Assembly (NCBI RefSeq): GCF_003003995.1
Contig: NZ_PVWF01000043.1
Location: 1-40,260 of the forward strand
DNA length: 40,260 bases
Direction: 5' to 3'
Origin: Pleurocapsa sp. CCALA 161
GTDB taxonomy: Bacteria; Cyanobacteriota; Cyanobacteriia; Cyanobacteriales; Xenococcaceae
Both the position numbers and the translations under genes were made by a program. Below the pieces are notes generated by a model, which did not search any database, was not told where the DNA came from, and saw only the letters and a list, made by a program, of their open reading frames with translations. Each line of letters begins with the position of its first letter. The stretch's first letter is position 1. Positions 16,820 through 26,086 of this stretch are shown here, piece by piece.

Positions 16820-19800
16820 ATGTTTGCTAACGAACTTGCTCTGAACTTATACCAACTAGCGCAGTATTCAATAATTGAAAGAGATTTAATGCCAGAAGAA
16901 TCTTCCGTTCTTTTTTCTGGTCCCAAATTCCTGGTAGCATTACTGGCTGGGATATTAATGGCATTTGCCTTTCAATTGTTATTGACAAATTTCACAGTTG
17001 CTGTCGGAATTCCAATTCTAGCTAGTGGCGATGACGACGATGATGATGATGATGACCAACCAGATACTTTAGGCGGAAAAGTTCGTAAAACTGAAGCAAA
17101 AATTGGGCTTTGGGCATTAATTACTGGCAGTATTGCCTTGTTCGCTGCTTCCTATTTAGCAGTCAAATTGAGTTTGATTGAAAGTCCCCTACTAGGCGTA
17201 ATTATTGGAATAGTGATCTGGGCTGCCTATTTTTCGGTGATTATGTGGATAGGTTCATCGGCAGTAGGTTCTTTAATTGGTTCTTTAGTTAGTACTGCAA
17301 CCTCTGGCTTACAAGGGCTGATGGGGACAGCAACTGGTGCGATTGGGGCTAATATTGCCAGAAAAAGTGCGATCGCCACAGCCGAAGATATTACTGCTGC
17401 CGTGCGTGAAGAATTAACTTCTGGTTTAACTCCTGAAAAACTCAATCAGACTTTAGCGACTTCTTTAAGTTCTCTACAGTTACCTTCATTAAATCTTCCC
17501 GAAATTCGCTCTCAATTTGAACAGTTACTAGGTGATGTAGATTTAGAATCTCTCGGCGATATGCCTGATGGCATAGCTTCGCAACGCGATTTGCTCAACA
17601 ATATCAACCGTGAGACTTTGATAGATTTTCTAGGCAGTCGTACCAACTTATCTAAAACAGATCTCAACCGCGTTGGTGAGCAACTAGAAGGTGTTTGGCA
17701 ACAAGTTCTTAATCGCCAAAATCCCACTGAAAAAATTATCACTTTAATCAAGGAAACCAACCCAGAAGAGCTAAACACAGAAAAACTCAACGAACAAATC
17801 CAAGAATTAGTTGCAGTAGGAACTTCAGGCAACGGCAAAAGTAATGGCATAGTCAGACAAGCTGTTCAAACAGGCGTTGGCAGGGCTATACCAGCCGTCA
17901 TGGAGAGAGTTAACCTTTCTGATGTGGATATCGACAAAATCACTAGCCAATTACAACAGCTTAAAGGTAAAGCTCAACAAGTAGATGTCGAGCAGATCAC
18001 TCATAAGCTAAAAGAGTTGAGAGATAAAGCCACCGAAAAAGTCACAGAAATAGCTCCTGTCTCATCTTCTCAGACGATTCAAGCTGACATCGAAGATTAC
18101 ATCCTCAATTCCATGCCTTGGCAATTTAGCCGTCGCAATCTGATCGATGAATTCAAAGAAGTTATCTACGATCCTAATGCCAATGCTGGCAGCGTTAGCC
18201 AACAATTGTCAGAACTCAATAAAGAGTACTTTGTTTATTTACTGAAACGACGTGGTGATCTTAGTCCCCAGAGAATTGGCCAGATTGCTAAAGAGATGGA
18301 ACAGATACGCACAGAAGTCTTAGAAACTGTGCAAAATGCCGACAGCGAAGAAACATCTCAAGATCTGCGTGGCAGAATTGAAAATTACCTCCGTTCGACT
18401 GGGAAAGAAGAACTTAATCCTGACGCGATTGGACAGGATTTCTCTACTCTACTCGAAGATCCCAACGCAGGATTGGAAGAGCTACAAAAACGCTTCTCTC
18501 AATTTGATCGCGATACTCTGGTGCAACTACTCAACCAAAGAGACGACATTAATGAGGAAGAAGCTAATAATATCGTCGGTCAACTTGAGCATACCCGCGA
18601 TCGCGTTTTAAATCGAGCCAGAGAATTGCAAGAACAAGCTCAGGCAAAGGCTCAAGAAGTAAGACAAAGAGTAGAAGACTATCTGCGTAATACGCAAAAA
18701 GAAGAACTAAATCCCGATGCGATTGAACGGGAATTACAGACGCTGCTAGAAGATCCACAAGCAGGATTTAAAGCTTTACAGACGCGAGTATCACAGTTTG
18801 ATCGCGATACTCTAGTACAGCTATTATCACAACGAGAAGATTTGAGCGAAGAACAAATCAATCAAATTATCGATCGCGCTGAATCTGTACGAGATCGTAT
18901 TTTGCAAGCACCACAGCAGGTAGCTGAGCAAGCTAAACAACGTTCCCAAGCAACCATCGACTCGATTAGCGAATATCTGCGTAACACTAATCTAGAAGAG
19001 CTTAATCCTGAAGGAATTCAGCAAGATTTAACTAAATTGCTGGATAATCCCAAGGAAGGAGCTTTAGCCTTGCGCGATCGCTTGTCTCAAGTAGATCGGG
19101 AAACTTTGGTGAAATTGCTGTCTCAGCGGGAAGACTTGAGCGAAGAACAAGTTAATCAAACTATCGACCAAGTAGAAGAGGCAATTCAAAATATTGTTCG
19201 TGCGCCACAACGTTTGGCAAAACGAGCCACCAAAAAGGTCTTGGACTTTGAAGCTAATCTGGAAAACTATCTGCGCAATACTGATAAAGAAGAACTTAAT
19301 CCTGAAGGAATCAAGCGCGATCTGCAAATCTTACTACAAGATCCCCGTGCAGGAATGGGTACTTTGCTAGAACGAGTTTCTCAGTTTGATCGCGAAACTT
19401 TGGTTGCGGTACTCTCTCAACGAGAAGACATATCCGAAGAAGAAGCCAATCAAATTGTCGATCGCATTGTATCCGTGCGTGACTCAATCCAAGAGCAATT
19501 TCAGCAGATTCAACAGAAGATGCAGTCTGTACTTGACAGTATTTTCGGTAAAGTTCGAGACTATCTCAATTCCCTCGAACGTCCCGAACTTAACTATGAA
19601 GGGATTAAGCAAGATTTTGCCCAAGTATTTGACGATCCTAAAGTAGGATTTGAAGCCCTGCGCGATCGCTTAGGTGAATTTGATCGTGATACTCTAGTTG
19701 CCGTTTTAAGCTCCCGCGAAGACATTTCCGAAGAGCAAGCCAATCAGATTGTTAATCGCATTGAAGAAGCACGGGATAATGTACTGCATCAAGCCGAACG

Positions 19801-19969
19801 TATCCAGCAAGAAACCCAAAAACGCCTGAACGCTATTAAAGCAGAAGCGAAAAGACAAGCCAAAGATACCAGAAAAGCTGTTACCGATGCAGCCTGGTGG
19901 TTATTTGGTGCTTCTTTCACCTCTTTAGTTGCTAGCGCGATCGCTGGGTTTGTGGCTGTTAGTTATTAA
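16820..19969 (+). CDS. Large membrane protein with six 98-residue repeats
   Basis: 1049 residues. The N-terminus has a membrane segment at about 35-66, then nine aspartates in a row (71-79), then further hydrophobic spans at 95-117 and 124-158. A glycine/alanine-rich stretch follows to about 185. From 424 to about 1010 there are six units starting at 424, 520, 618, 716, 814 and 912; the last five starts are exactly 98 residues apart. Each unit reads roughly ENYLRNTxKEELNP, a DxxxLLxDPxAG stretch, then SQFDRDTLVxLLSQREDLSE and an EEQxNQIxDRxExxRD helix, ending in a glutamine-rich coiled-coil-like linker. A degenerate half unit is at 258-300. A single span at 1025-1047 ends the chain. Similar cyanobacterial proteins are often mislabelled as transporters, but no transporter fold is visible; a membrane-anchored scaffold or tether is a fair inference. 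A GAF gene follows 27 bases later. Confidence 0.9.
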   Translation: MFANELALNLYQLAQYSIIERDLMPEESSVLFSGPKFLVALLAGILMAFAFQLLLTNFTVAVGIPILASGDDDDDDDDDQPDTLGGKVRKTEAKIGLWALITGSIALFAASYLAVKLSLIESPLLGVIIGIVIWAAYFSVIMWIGSSAVGSLIGSLVSTATSGLQGLMGTATGAIGANIARKSAIATAEDITAAVREELTSGLTPEKLNQTLATSLSSLQLPSLNLPEIRSQFEQLLGDVDLESLGDMPDGIASQRDLLNNINRETLIDFLGSRTNLSKTDLNRVGEQLEGVWQQVLNRQNPTEKIITLIKETNPEELNTEKLNEQIQELVAVGTSGNGKSNGIVRQAVQTGVGRAIPAVMERVNLSDVDIDKITSQLQQLKGKAQQVDVEQITHKLKELRDKATEKVTEIAPVSSSQTIQADIEDYILNSMPWQFSRRNLIDEFKEVIYDPNANAGSVSQQLSELNKEYFVYLLKRRGDLSPQRIGQIAKEMEQIRTEVLETVQNADSEETSQDLRGRIENYLRSTGKEELNPDAIGQDFSTLLEDPNAGLEELQKRFSQFDRDTLVQLLNQRDDINEEEANNIVGQLEHTRDRVLNRARELQEQAQAKAQEVRQRVEDYLRNTQKEELNPDAIERELQTLLEDPQAGFKALQTRVSQFDRDTLVQLLSQREDLSEEQINQIIDRAESVRDRILQAPQQVAEQAKQRSQATIDSISEYLRNTNLEELNPEGIQQDLTKLLDNPKEGALALRDRLSQVDRETLVKLLSQREDLSEEQVNQTIDQVEEAIQNIVRAPQRLAKRATKKVLDFEANLENYLRNTDKEELNPEGIKRDLQILLQDPRAGMGTLLERVSQFDRETLVAVLSQREDISEEEANQIVDRIVSVRDSIQEQFQQIQQKMQSVLDSIFGKVRDYLNSLERPELNYEGIKQDFAQVFDDPKVGFEALRDRLGEFDRDTLVAVLSSREDISEEQANQIVNRIEEARDNVLHQAERIQQETQKRLNAIKAEAKRQAKDTRKAVTDAAWWLFGASFTSLVASAIAGFVAVSY
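18089..19846 (+). repeat. Coding repeats, six units of about 294 bp
   Basis: The unit starts are at 18089, 18377, 18671, 18965, 19259 and 19553. Spacing is 288 then 294 bases four times. Units 2-5 are the most alike; unit 1 is diverged and lacks the KEELNP motif, and unit 6 has RPELNYEG in its place. The linkers between units differ strongly in sequence while keeping length. Confidence 0.88.
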
Positions 19970-19996
19970 ATAAACTACCAATTGTCAGGGAAAAAA

Positions 19997-20509
19997 TTGT
20001 CTACTCCAGCAGATCCAGAAAATATTTTAGCCGAGTTAGTTAAAGCGATCGCCAATACTTTAGAGGTCGATCGCTGTTTTCTTTATGTTCGTGACCCTCA
20101 AACCCGTCTAGGTCGACCAGCTTTTTGTAATTGTCGTAATCCTCAAATTACTGATGTTAGCAGTAACCAATGGAAAGTGGAGACAGAATTAGAAGCTCAA
20201 GATCCTTTGTTTGCCGCAGCTTTGAATTGTCAAGCTACGGTATACGTAGAAGATGTAGAAACTGCTTCCCCCAAGGTGGTCAACCGTGAGTTTGAAGCCC
20301 GTGAATTTGGACATCGAGCTTTAATTCATGCTCATCTTTGTGCAGAAGGAAAGCTGTGGGGAATTTTGCAACCCTGTATGTTTGAGCGTCCTCGACATTG
20401 GACAACAACAAATCGAGAATTTATGGAGATGATGGTAATTCAAATGACCCCCTTAGTTCAACAATACGTACAAAAAAATCTCAAAAATATTAGTGGTGTA
20501 GGAAAATAA
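19997..20509 (+). CDS. GAF-domain protein
   Basis: About 170 residues forming one GAF domain: ILAELVKAIANTLEVDRCFLYVRD at the start, a central sheet, and the GKLWGILQPCMFERPRHWTTTNREFMEMMVIQMTPLVQQY-like C-terminal helix (quoted here in part from positions 20350-20470). GAF domains bind small ligands, chromophores or nucleotides, or mediate dimers. No output domain is attached. Several cysteines (in CFLYV, CNCRN, NCQA and PCMF) make metal or chromophore binding conceivable, but no phytochrome-type chromophore motif is seen. The start is not ATG. TTG at 19997 has GGGA at a suitable distance and gives MSTPADPEN; TTG at 19982 is possible and would add five residues. It lies in an operon between the repeat protein and the DUF3891 gene. 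Confidence 0.82.
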   Translation: MSTPADPENILAELVKAIANTLEVDRCFLYVRDPQTRLGRPAFCNCRNPQITDVSSNQWKVETELEAQDPLFAAALNCQATVYVEDVETASPKVVNREFEAREFGHRALIHAHLCAEGKLWGILQPCMFERPRHWTTTNREFMEMMVIQMTPLVQQYVQKNLKNISGVGK

Positions 20510-20511
20510 AC

Positions 20512-21234
20512 ATGATCGTAAACATGAAAGCGGACGGCTGGGAAATTATTTATCATCGCGCCCATGCTCTACTCGCAGCCCAAATCGCGGCACATTGGAA
20601 TCAAGCGGATTCACCTCTACGCATTACCGATACTATTGCTGCTATTTCTCATCATGACGATCTAGAAAAGGAATGGGAAGAAGATATGTTAAGCGAGGCT
20701 GGTGCGCCCAAAGATTTTACTTTAGAAGGACAAACATCGGTGGAGAAGCTAAATAAGCATATTGATGAAGCGTTATATCGCGGACGTTGGGTCGCTTTAT
20801 TAACTTCAATGCACACCTGTTTTTTAAATCAAGGTAGCGATTCCGAAGATATTGCTCAATTTGTCAAGGAACAAGAAAGGTTACAAAAACTGTGGCGCAA
20901 AGAATTAGGCGTAACCCAAAAAGAAGCCAATTCTGACTACCAGTTTATGAAATGGTGCGATCGCCTGTCTCTAATTTTATGTCAGCAGCAAATTCCCGAT
21001 AATAACCGTAAGCTAGAAATAAACGATGGTCCTGATGGTCAAAAATACTATATTGCTAAGTCTGATGAGAACTCATTAACAGTTACTCCTTGGTGTTTTA
21101 CTGAATATAAGGTCAAATTTTATGTAGAGACATCTCATCTATCTCAGGTTGAGTTTAAGGACAACACTGAAATAATAGAAGCATTAAAGAATGCACCGCG
21201 TAAATACCAAGAGTGGATCTTCGAGAAAAAGTAA
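20512..21234 (+). CDS. DUF3891 family protein
   Basis: 240 residues, soluble, all-alpha by appearance. The arrangement HRAHALLAAQIAAHW, AAISHHDDLEKEWE, LLTSMHTCFL and QFMKWCDRLSLILC, with conserved histidines and an HHDD motif, fits the DUF3891 family as I remember it and resembles an HD-type metal-binding helical bundle. The activity is unknown. The C-terminal third is a beta-rich region with WCFTEYKVKFYVE. The ATG stands two bases after the GAF gene's stop, so the two are surely co-transcribed and probably translationally coupled. A 10-bp inverted repeat follows the stop. Confidence 0.8.
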   Translation: MIVNMKADGWEIIYHRAHALLAAQIAAHWNQADSPLRITDTIAAISHHDDLEKEWEEDMLSEAGAPKDFTLEGQTSVEKLNKHIDEALYRGRWVALLTSMHTCFLNQGSDSEDIAQFVKEQERLQKLWRKELGVTQKEANSDYQFMKWCDRLSLILCQQQIPDNNRKLEINDGPDGQKYYIAKSDENSLTVTPWCFTEYKVKFYVETSHLSQVEFKDNTEIIEALKNAPRKYQEWIFEKK

Positions 21235-21245
21235 ATAGATAACCC

Positions 21246-21293
21246 GATCAGATCGCCTCACACAGATGCAACGCCTGGAGAATCGATCTGATC
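21246..21293. other. 10-bp perfect inverted repeat between convergent genes
   Basis: GATCAGATCG and CGATCTGATC are perfectly complementary across a 28-base spacer, in the 62-base gap between the converging DUF3891 gene and the CGGG-tail gene. A two-way terminator is the simplest reading, but neither side has a T-run, so it could be a protein-binding site instead. Confidence 0.5.
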
Positions 21294-21296
21294 ATC

Positions 21297-22724
21297 TTAA
21301 CCACCACCTCCACAACCGCCTCCGCAACCGCCTCCGCAACCACCTCCGCAACCACCTCCGCAACCACCAAAACTATCAGAACCACTACTGCTAGTTTTAC
21401 GGGATTTTGATTTTGATTTTGATTCAGGTTGAAGATCAACTGTAGTAGATAAACTGGAAATAATAAAAATAATGACCGAAAGTAAGATCATCAAGGCAAC
21501 AAAAACTAAGAAAAATGTTGAATTTTTAGCAGATGAATGATTAATTGGACTTAAGTTTAAAAAATTACCTAAAAAAGTAACTTTGATCAGTGAAGCTTCT
21601 CCTGGCAATAAAGACCGAAGAGAATTAAATTTAATTGTGCGATCACCTATTAAACTAGTATTAAAATCCCCTCCAATACTATAGTAATTTCTGACTTTGC
21701 CTACTAAAGATTCAGGTAGATTAACTACGATTTCTGCATTATTGATTGGTGCATCTCTTTTGGGAAAAATTGCTTTCCAGTTTAGTTGATCTGCTCCATA
21801 ATTATTGATAGTTGCGCCAATGGCACGATATTTTAAAATAAAAGTATGAGTATCTAGATCATTTAAATATTCTTGCCACTTAATCCAAAAGCGATCGCCT
21901 TCAGTAGCAGTTTCTATTGGTAAAAGATGGTCATTTTCAAATACTTGAACATCTTTAATTTCTTTAACCCGATCTAACTTGATAAATCGATAATGTTCAG
22001 GAGAATGTTGTTCATTAAAAACATATTTTTGTGTTTCTGTTACTAATAAATCGCCGTTATCTTGAAGATCGAGATTAACATTTAAAAAGTCCCAGTAAAA
22101 AGGATAATCGTTGGCAAATCCAGGTAATGCAACCCCAAAAAGTATCAATAGCCCCAAAAATATTGAAATAATTGCTGTGGCTTGTTTACTAAATACAAAA
22201 TCAATCTTCTTGGTAATACTTGCCAAAGATAGATGTGGTTTGGCAATAATCCAATTTTCTTCTGTATTAACTCGCTTAAAAATTAAATCTTTACCAAAAC
22301 GATTTTCTGGAGATGACCAAATATCTTCAGGTGGCTGATGATCAAAAATATTCGTATAACTAACTAAAGTTTGATGATATGAATCATGATATTTAATCTG
22401 TTCTAATTTGCCTCCTTGTGTAGGCTGATGATGTAAAGGTTGTCCCAAGACATTCGGACAAAATTCATCCCAATAGGAATGAGTATAGGTAAGATGTAAA
22501 TGCCAAACTTGGTCTACTTGTTCTGATGGTGTAACCATATGTCCTGCAACTACCGCCAAGAAAACAAATTTTCGATATTCTTGGATAACCCGATTAGTAT
22601 ACTCAATGTCCCAGCCATTTTCCTTGGCTAAACGTTGACTAAAAGCAAAATTAGTACCAGGTTGATCAAAAGAGAAGGCTTCAATTTTGGTTAAAAGTTG
22701 CTGTTCGACATTCACAACATTCAT
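21297..22724 (-). CDS. GRDP-like / DUF2207-like membrane protein with Cys-Gly tail
   Basis: 475 residues in three parts. Residues 1-130 resemble the plant glycine-rich-domain-protein domain (DUF1399): VDQVWHLHLTYTHSYW and CPNVLGQPLHH carry its WHxH and GxxLxH histidines. A membrane segment lies at 181-204. Residues 205-395 form a beta-rich extracytoplasmic region like DUF2207 (TETQKYVFNEQHSPEHYRFI, then NAEIVVNLPE). A second membrane span at 403-426 is followed by a lysine/serine-rich linker and a tail of five CGGG units (Cys 455, 459, 463, 467, 471). Proteins of the TIGR04222 type, as I recall, share such GRDP-like and GCGGGCGG-tail parts. Function is unknown. The start ATG at 22724 is clear and uvrA lies just upstream on the same strand. 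Confidence 0.82.
   Translation of the reverse strand: MNVVNVEQQLLTKIEAFSFDQPGTNFAFSQRLAKENGWDIEYTNRVIQEYRKFVFLAVVAGHMVTPSEQVDQVWHLHLTYTHSYWDEFCPNVLGQPLHHQPTQGGKLEQIKYHDSYHQTLVSYTNIFDHQPPEDIWSSPENRFGKDLIFKRVNTEENWIIAKPHLSLASITKKIDFVFSKQATAIISIFLGLLILFGVALPGFANDYPFYWDFLNVNLDLQDNGDLLVTETQKYVFNEQHSPEHYRFIKLDRVKEIKDVQVFENDHLLPIETATEGDRFWIKWQEYLNDLDTHTFILKYRAIGATINNYGADQLNWKAIFPKRDAPINNAEIVVNLPESLVGKVRNYYSIGGDFNTSLIGDRTIKFNSLRSLLPGEASLIKVTFLGNFLNLSPINHSSAKNSTFFLVFVALMILLSVIIFIISSLSTTVDLQPESKSKSKSRKTSSSGSDSFGGCGGGCGGGCGGGCGGGCGGGG
21303..21362 (-). repeat. Five 12-bp units coding for CGGG
   Basis: The unit on the plus strand is CCACCTCCGCAA or CCGCCTCCGCAA. Units 1-5 encode Cys-Gly-Gly-Gly. Third-position changes between units show that the array is not freshly expanded, yet a 12-bp register makes in-frame length change likely. 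Confidence 0.85.
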
Positions 22725-22769
22725 GTCATTTATTTGTACTTGTAAATATTATTTCATCATAATACAATC

Positions 22770-25694
22770 TTAATTCAGGTTAGCAGTAGCAGGATAACGT
22801 TGTAATACCTGTTTGAGATATTGTCCCGTATAAGATTTGGGGTTCTTTGCCACCTCCTCTGGTGTACCCGTAGCAATGATTTGACCTCCTTGGTCGCCCC
22901 CTTCAGGCCCTAGATCGATAATCCAGTCAGAACAGCGAATCACGTCCAAATTATGCTCAATGACAATCAAGGAATTACCTTTATCTACTAGACGTTGTAA
23001 AACGTTTAACAGATGATGAACATCATAGAATGACAAGCCTGTAGTTGGTTCATCAATTAAATAAAGGGTTTTTCCTGTGGCGCGACGCGATAATTCTGAG
23101 GCTAGCTTCACCCGCTGTGCCTCTCCTCCAGAAAGAGTTGGTGCTGGCTGTCCTAGCTTGATATAGCCCAAACCAACATCCACTAAAGTTTGTAGTTTAC
23201 TAGCAGCGCGGGGAATGTTTTGAAAATTCTCTAACGCTTCTTCCACCGTCATATCTAAAACATCGGCGATTGAATAGTTTTTATACTTGACCTGCAAAGT
23301 TTCACGGTTGTATCTTGCTCCTTTACAAACATCGCACTGAACATAAACATCAGGCAAGAAATTCATTTCAATGACGTTCACTCCCTGACCGCTACAGGCT
23401 TCACAACGCCCGCCCTTGACGTTAAAAGAAAATCTGCCCGCTTTATAGCCTCTAGCTTTAGCTTCAATAGTTTCGGTGAATACAGTGCGAATGGCATCAA
23501 ATACTCCTGTATAGGTGGCGGCATTAGAACGAGGAGTGCGACCAATGGGAGATTGATCGATAGTAATTACTTTATCAATTGCCTGTAAACCCTGAACCTC
23601 ACCAAGCTGTTTGGGAAAAGGAACTTTTTTGTTGAGATGATGCTTTAAAGCAGGATGTAATAGTTCATTAACTAGGGTAGACTTCCCTGAGCCTGATACT
23701 CCCGTGATACAGACAAAATTACCCAAAGGAATTTCAACATCAAGATGCTGTAGGTTATTTTGATAGCAGTCTTTGAGAGTAATGCCCACGGCTTTTCCCT
23801 TTCTTCTGGTGTCTGGAGTAGCAATTAGCTTTCTACCAGATAAATATGCCCCTGTCAGCGAAGCTTCAGACTTAATTAGATCGTCAAGATCTCCCTGAAC
23901 TACAATGTTGCCCCCATGGACTCCTGCTTTTGGCCCAATATCTACTAAACTATCCGCAGCTCGAATAGTATCTTCGTCATGTTCCACGACAATCAAGGTG
24001 TTACCCAAATCTCTTAGTCTTCTGAGCGTACCGAGTAGTTTTTCATTATCCCGCTGATGCAAACCGATACTTGGTTCATCCAATACATAAAGTACTCCCG
24101 TTAATCCTGCACCGATCTGGGTAGCCAGACGAATTCGCTGCGCTTCTCCACCTGAAAGGGTCATAGCAGCGCGGTCTAGGGTAAGGTAATCTAATCCTAC
24201 ATCCAACAAAAACTGTAGCCGTGAGCGAATTTCTTTAAGGGCTAATTCGCCAATTAATGCCTGACGATTGGTTAGCTGAAGATGGTTTACTCGCTCCAAA
24301 CATTCCCGAATGGGTACTCCTGCTAAATCATTAATGCGATACTGTCCCAAGCTGACGGATAAAGAAGCTGGCTTAAGACGCTGACCATTACAGGTGTCAC
24401 AAGGTTGATCGATTAAGTACTGCTCTAACTTGGTTTTGAGCGCATCAGAGTTAGTTTCTTGATAGTTGCGCTGTAGCATTTTTAATGCGCCCGAATAGTG
24501 GCGATGATAACCTTTGGGCTGTCCGCCACGGCTATCGGACTGGAAGTAAACTGCTTCTGATGCGCCATGAAGAATTACATCTTGCTGTTCTAAAGTTAGA
24601 TCAGACCACTTAGTTTGAATCTCAAAGCCAAAAGCCTGTCCCACACCATGTAACAAAGAAAGATAGTAAGAATTATCTTTATCCGACCAAGGCGCGATCG
24701 CACTATATACTGGTTGTTGGGGATCGGGAACTACTAATTCAGCCGAGAAAGTGCGATGACTTCCTAAGCCGTGACAGTCAGGACAAGCACCGTAGGGAGA
24801 ATTAAAAGAAAATAAACGGGGAGATAGTTCTTCAATCACAGCACCATGTTCGGGACAGGCAAAATTCTCGGAAAAAGTGATGCTGTCTGGCTTTTGCTGA
24901 GTATCAGCAGCGGGAATAATTTCAATTTCGGCGATGCCATCGGATAGTTTTAAACAAGTGCCTAAAGAATCTGCCAGACGCTCTTGAATGCCTGGTTTTT
25001 TAACTAAGCGATCTACTACCACATCAAGGTCATGTTTGTGGTTTTTATCTAAATCAATATTGTCATCTAGTTGGAATACTTTACCGTCAACTCGAACCCT
25101 GACAAAACCTTGAGTTGCCAAACTGGAAAGCAACTGTTTGTGAGTGCCTTTTTTACTACGTACCACAGGAGCAAGCACCATAAATTTAGTCTGATCGGGC
25201 AGTTCCATAATGCGATCGCACATTTCATCAATTGTCTGCGGTATGATTGAGCGATCGCACTTAGGACAGTGAGGTTCTCCTGCCCGACCAAATAGTAATC
25301 TTAGATAATCATAAATTTCCGTCACAGTACCCACTGTTGAACGCGGATTATGAGAAGTAGACTTTTGATCGATAGAAATAGCTGGACTCAAGCCTTCAAT
25401 CGCATCGACATCAGGCTTGTCTAACTGACCTAAAAACTGACGAGCGTATGCACTGAGAGATTCTACATACCTTCTTTGTCCTTCCGCAAAAATCGTATCA
25501 AACGCTAGAGAAGATTTGCCCGAACCAGAAACACCAGTAAAGACAATCAGTTTATTGCGAGGTAACTCTAGATCAATATTTTTTAAATTATGCTGTCTAG
25601 CACCTTTGATACGAATCATATTTTCTTCAATAGAAGCAGGTTTAACCTCGATATTATTACCGTTATCTTGAATACCATTGCTGGAAGAAGACAT
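22770..25694 (-). CDS. uvrA: Excinuclease ABC subunit A (UvrA)
   Basis: DNA-damage sensor of nucleotide excision repair; an ABC-type ATPase that loads UvrB. Two ATPase modules are seen: Walker A GVSGSGKS at about 54-61 and a second GVSGSGKSTLVNELL, each with an LSGGEAQR signature and a Walker B DEPS/DEPT. Zinc-binding modules are HCPKCDRS near residue 145, CDTCNGQR, and CEACSGQGVNVIEMNFLP with CDVCKGARYN. The 974-residue length is normal; the first 25 residues before MIRIKGARQHNLKNI are probably an extension or a mis-set start, since many homologues begin at that later methionine. Neighbour genes have no evident repair role. Confidence 0.97.
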   Translation of the reverse strand: MSSSSNGIQDNGNNIEVKPASIEENMIRIKGARQHNLKNIDLELPRNKLIVFTGVSGSGKSSLAFDTIFAEGQRRYVESLSAYARQFLGQLDKPDVDAIEGLSPAISIDQKSTSHNPRSTVGTVTEIYDYLRLLFGRAGEPHCPKCDRSIIPQTIDEMCDRIMELPDQTKFMVLAPVVRSKKGTHKQLLSSLATQGFVRVRVDGKVFQLDDNIDLDKNHKHDLDVVVDRLVKKPGIQERLADSLGTCLKLSDGIAEIEIIPAADTQQKPDSITFSENFACPEHGAVIEELSPRLFSFNSPYGACPDCHGLGSHRTFSAELVVPDPQQPVYSAIAPWSDKDNSYYLSLLHGVGQAFGFEIQTKWSDLTLEQQDVILHGASEAVYFQSDSRGGQPKGYHRHYSGALKMLQRNYQETNSDALKTKLEQYLIDQPCDTCNGQRLKPASLSVSLGQYRINDLAGVPIRECLERVNHLQLTNRQALIGELALKEIRSRLQFLLDVGLDYLTLDRAAMTLSGGEAQRIRLATQIGAGLTGVLYVLDEPSIGLHQRDNEKLLGTLRRLRDLGNTLIVVEHDEDTIRAADSLVDIGPKAGVHGGNIVVQGDLDDLIKSEASLTGAYLSGRKLIATPDTRRKGKAVGITLKDCYQNNLQHLDVEIPLGNFVCITGVSGSGKSTLVNELLHPALKHHLNKKVPFPKQLGEVQGLQAIDKVITIDQSPIGRTPRSNAATYTGVFDAIRTVFTETIEAKARGYKAGRFSFNVKGGRCEACSGQGVNVIEMNFLPDVYVQCDVCKGARYNRETLQVKYKNYSIADVLDMTVEEALENFQNIPRAASKLQTLVDVGLGYIKLGQPAPTLSGGEAQRVKLASELSRRATGKTLYLIDEPTTGLSFYDVHHLLNVLQRLVDKGNSLIVIEHNLDVIRCSDWIIDLGPEGGDQGGQIIATGTPEEVAKNPKSYTGQYLKQVLQRYPATANLN

Positions 25695-26086
25695 ACAAAC
25701 AGGGCTTAGTAGTGCTTAATAGTTCTTAATTATCTTAACGTTATTTTGTCTTGTTAAAATCAGCGTCTGTTAGGAAATTTATTTTGTACGACTACTTATT
25801 GTGGCGTTGAACTTGTGGTTGCTATTACCAACATTTTTAGGCGAGCTGGTTTCATATTAATAAATTCTAGGATTAACTACTAGAAATAAAAACTTTTTTT
25901 GACCTATTAACAGTAATTTATCCTAGCTTAAAATAAACAAACAAACTTTTCATCTAAAGTTTACCTAATAACTTTATAGGTAAGTAATTATAGTAAGTAA
26001 TCAATCTTCATTACGAGTCAAATAGTTATTTTTTAAATAATTTTACTGATCCAAACAAAAACTTTAATTAAATATTTTTTATTACT
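25695..26086. other. Divergent uvrA upstream region
   Basis: 392 bases, very AT-rich, between divergent uvrA and a hypothetical gene. I see no gene, no clear LexA-box-like palindrome and no repeat worth naming, only T- and A-runs such as AAAAACTTTTTTTG near 25890. Confidence 0.35.

Noticed and set aside
18336-18611. 91-codon alternative-frame ORF inside the repeat protein gene
   Set aside because: It repeats with the 294-bp coding units at 19386 and shows no independent start; a shadow of the repeat gene.
21297-21440. Short tandem repeats as CRISPR or frameshift artefact
   Set aside because: The 12-bp units stay in frame, code for CGGG and finish in a stop codon; no spacers.
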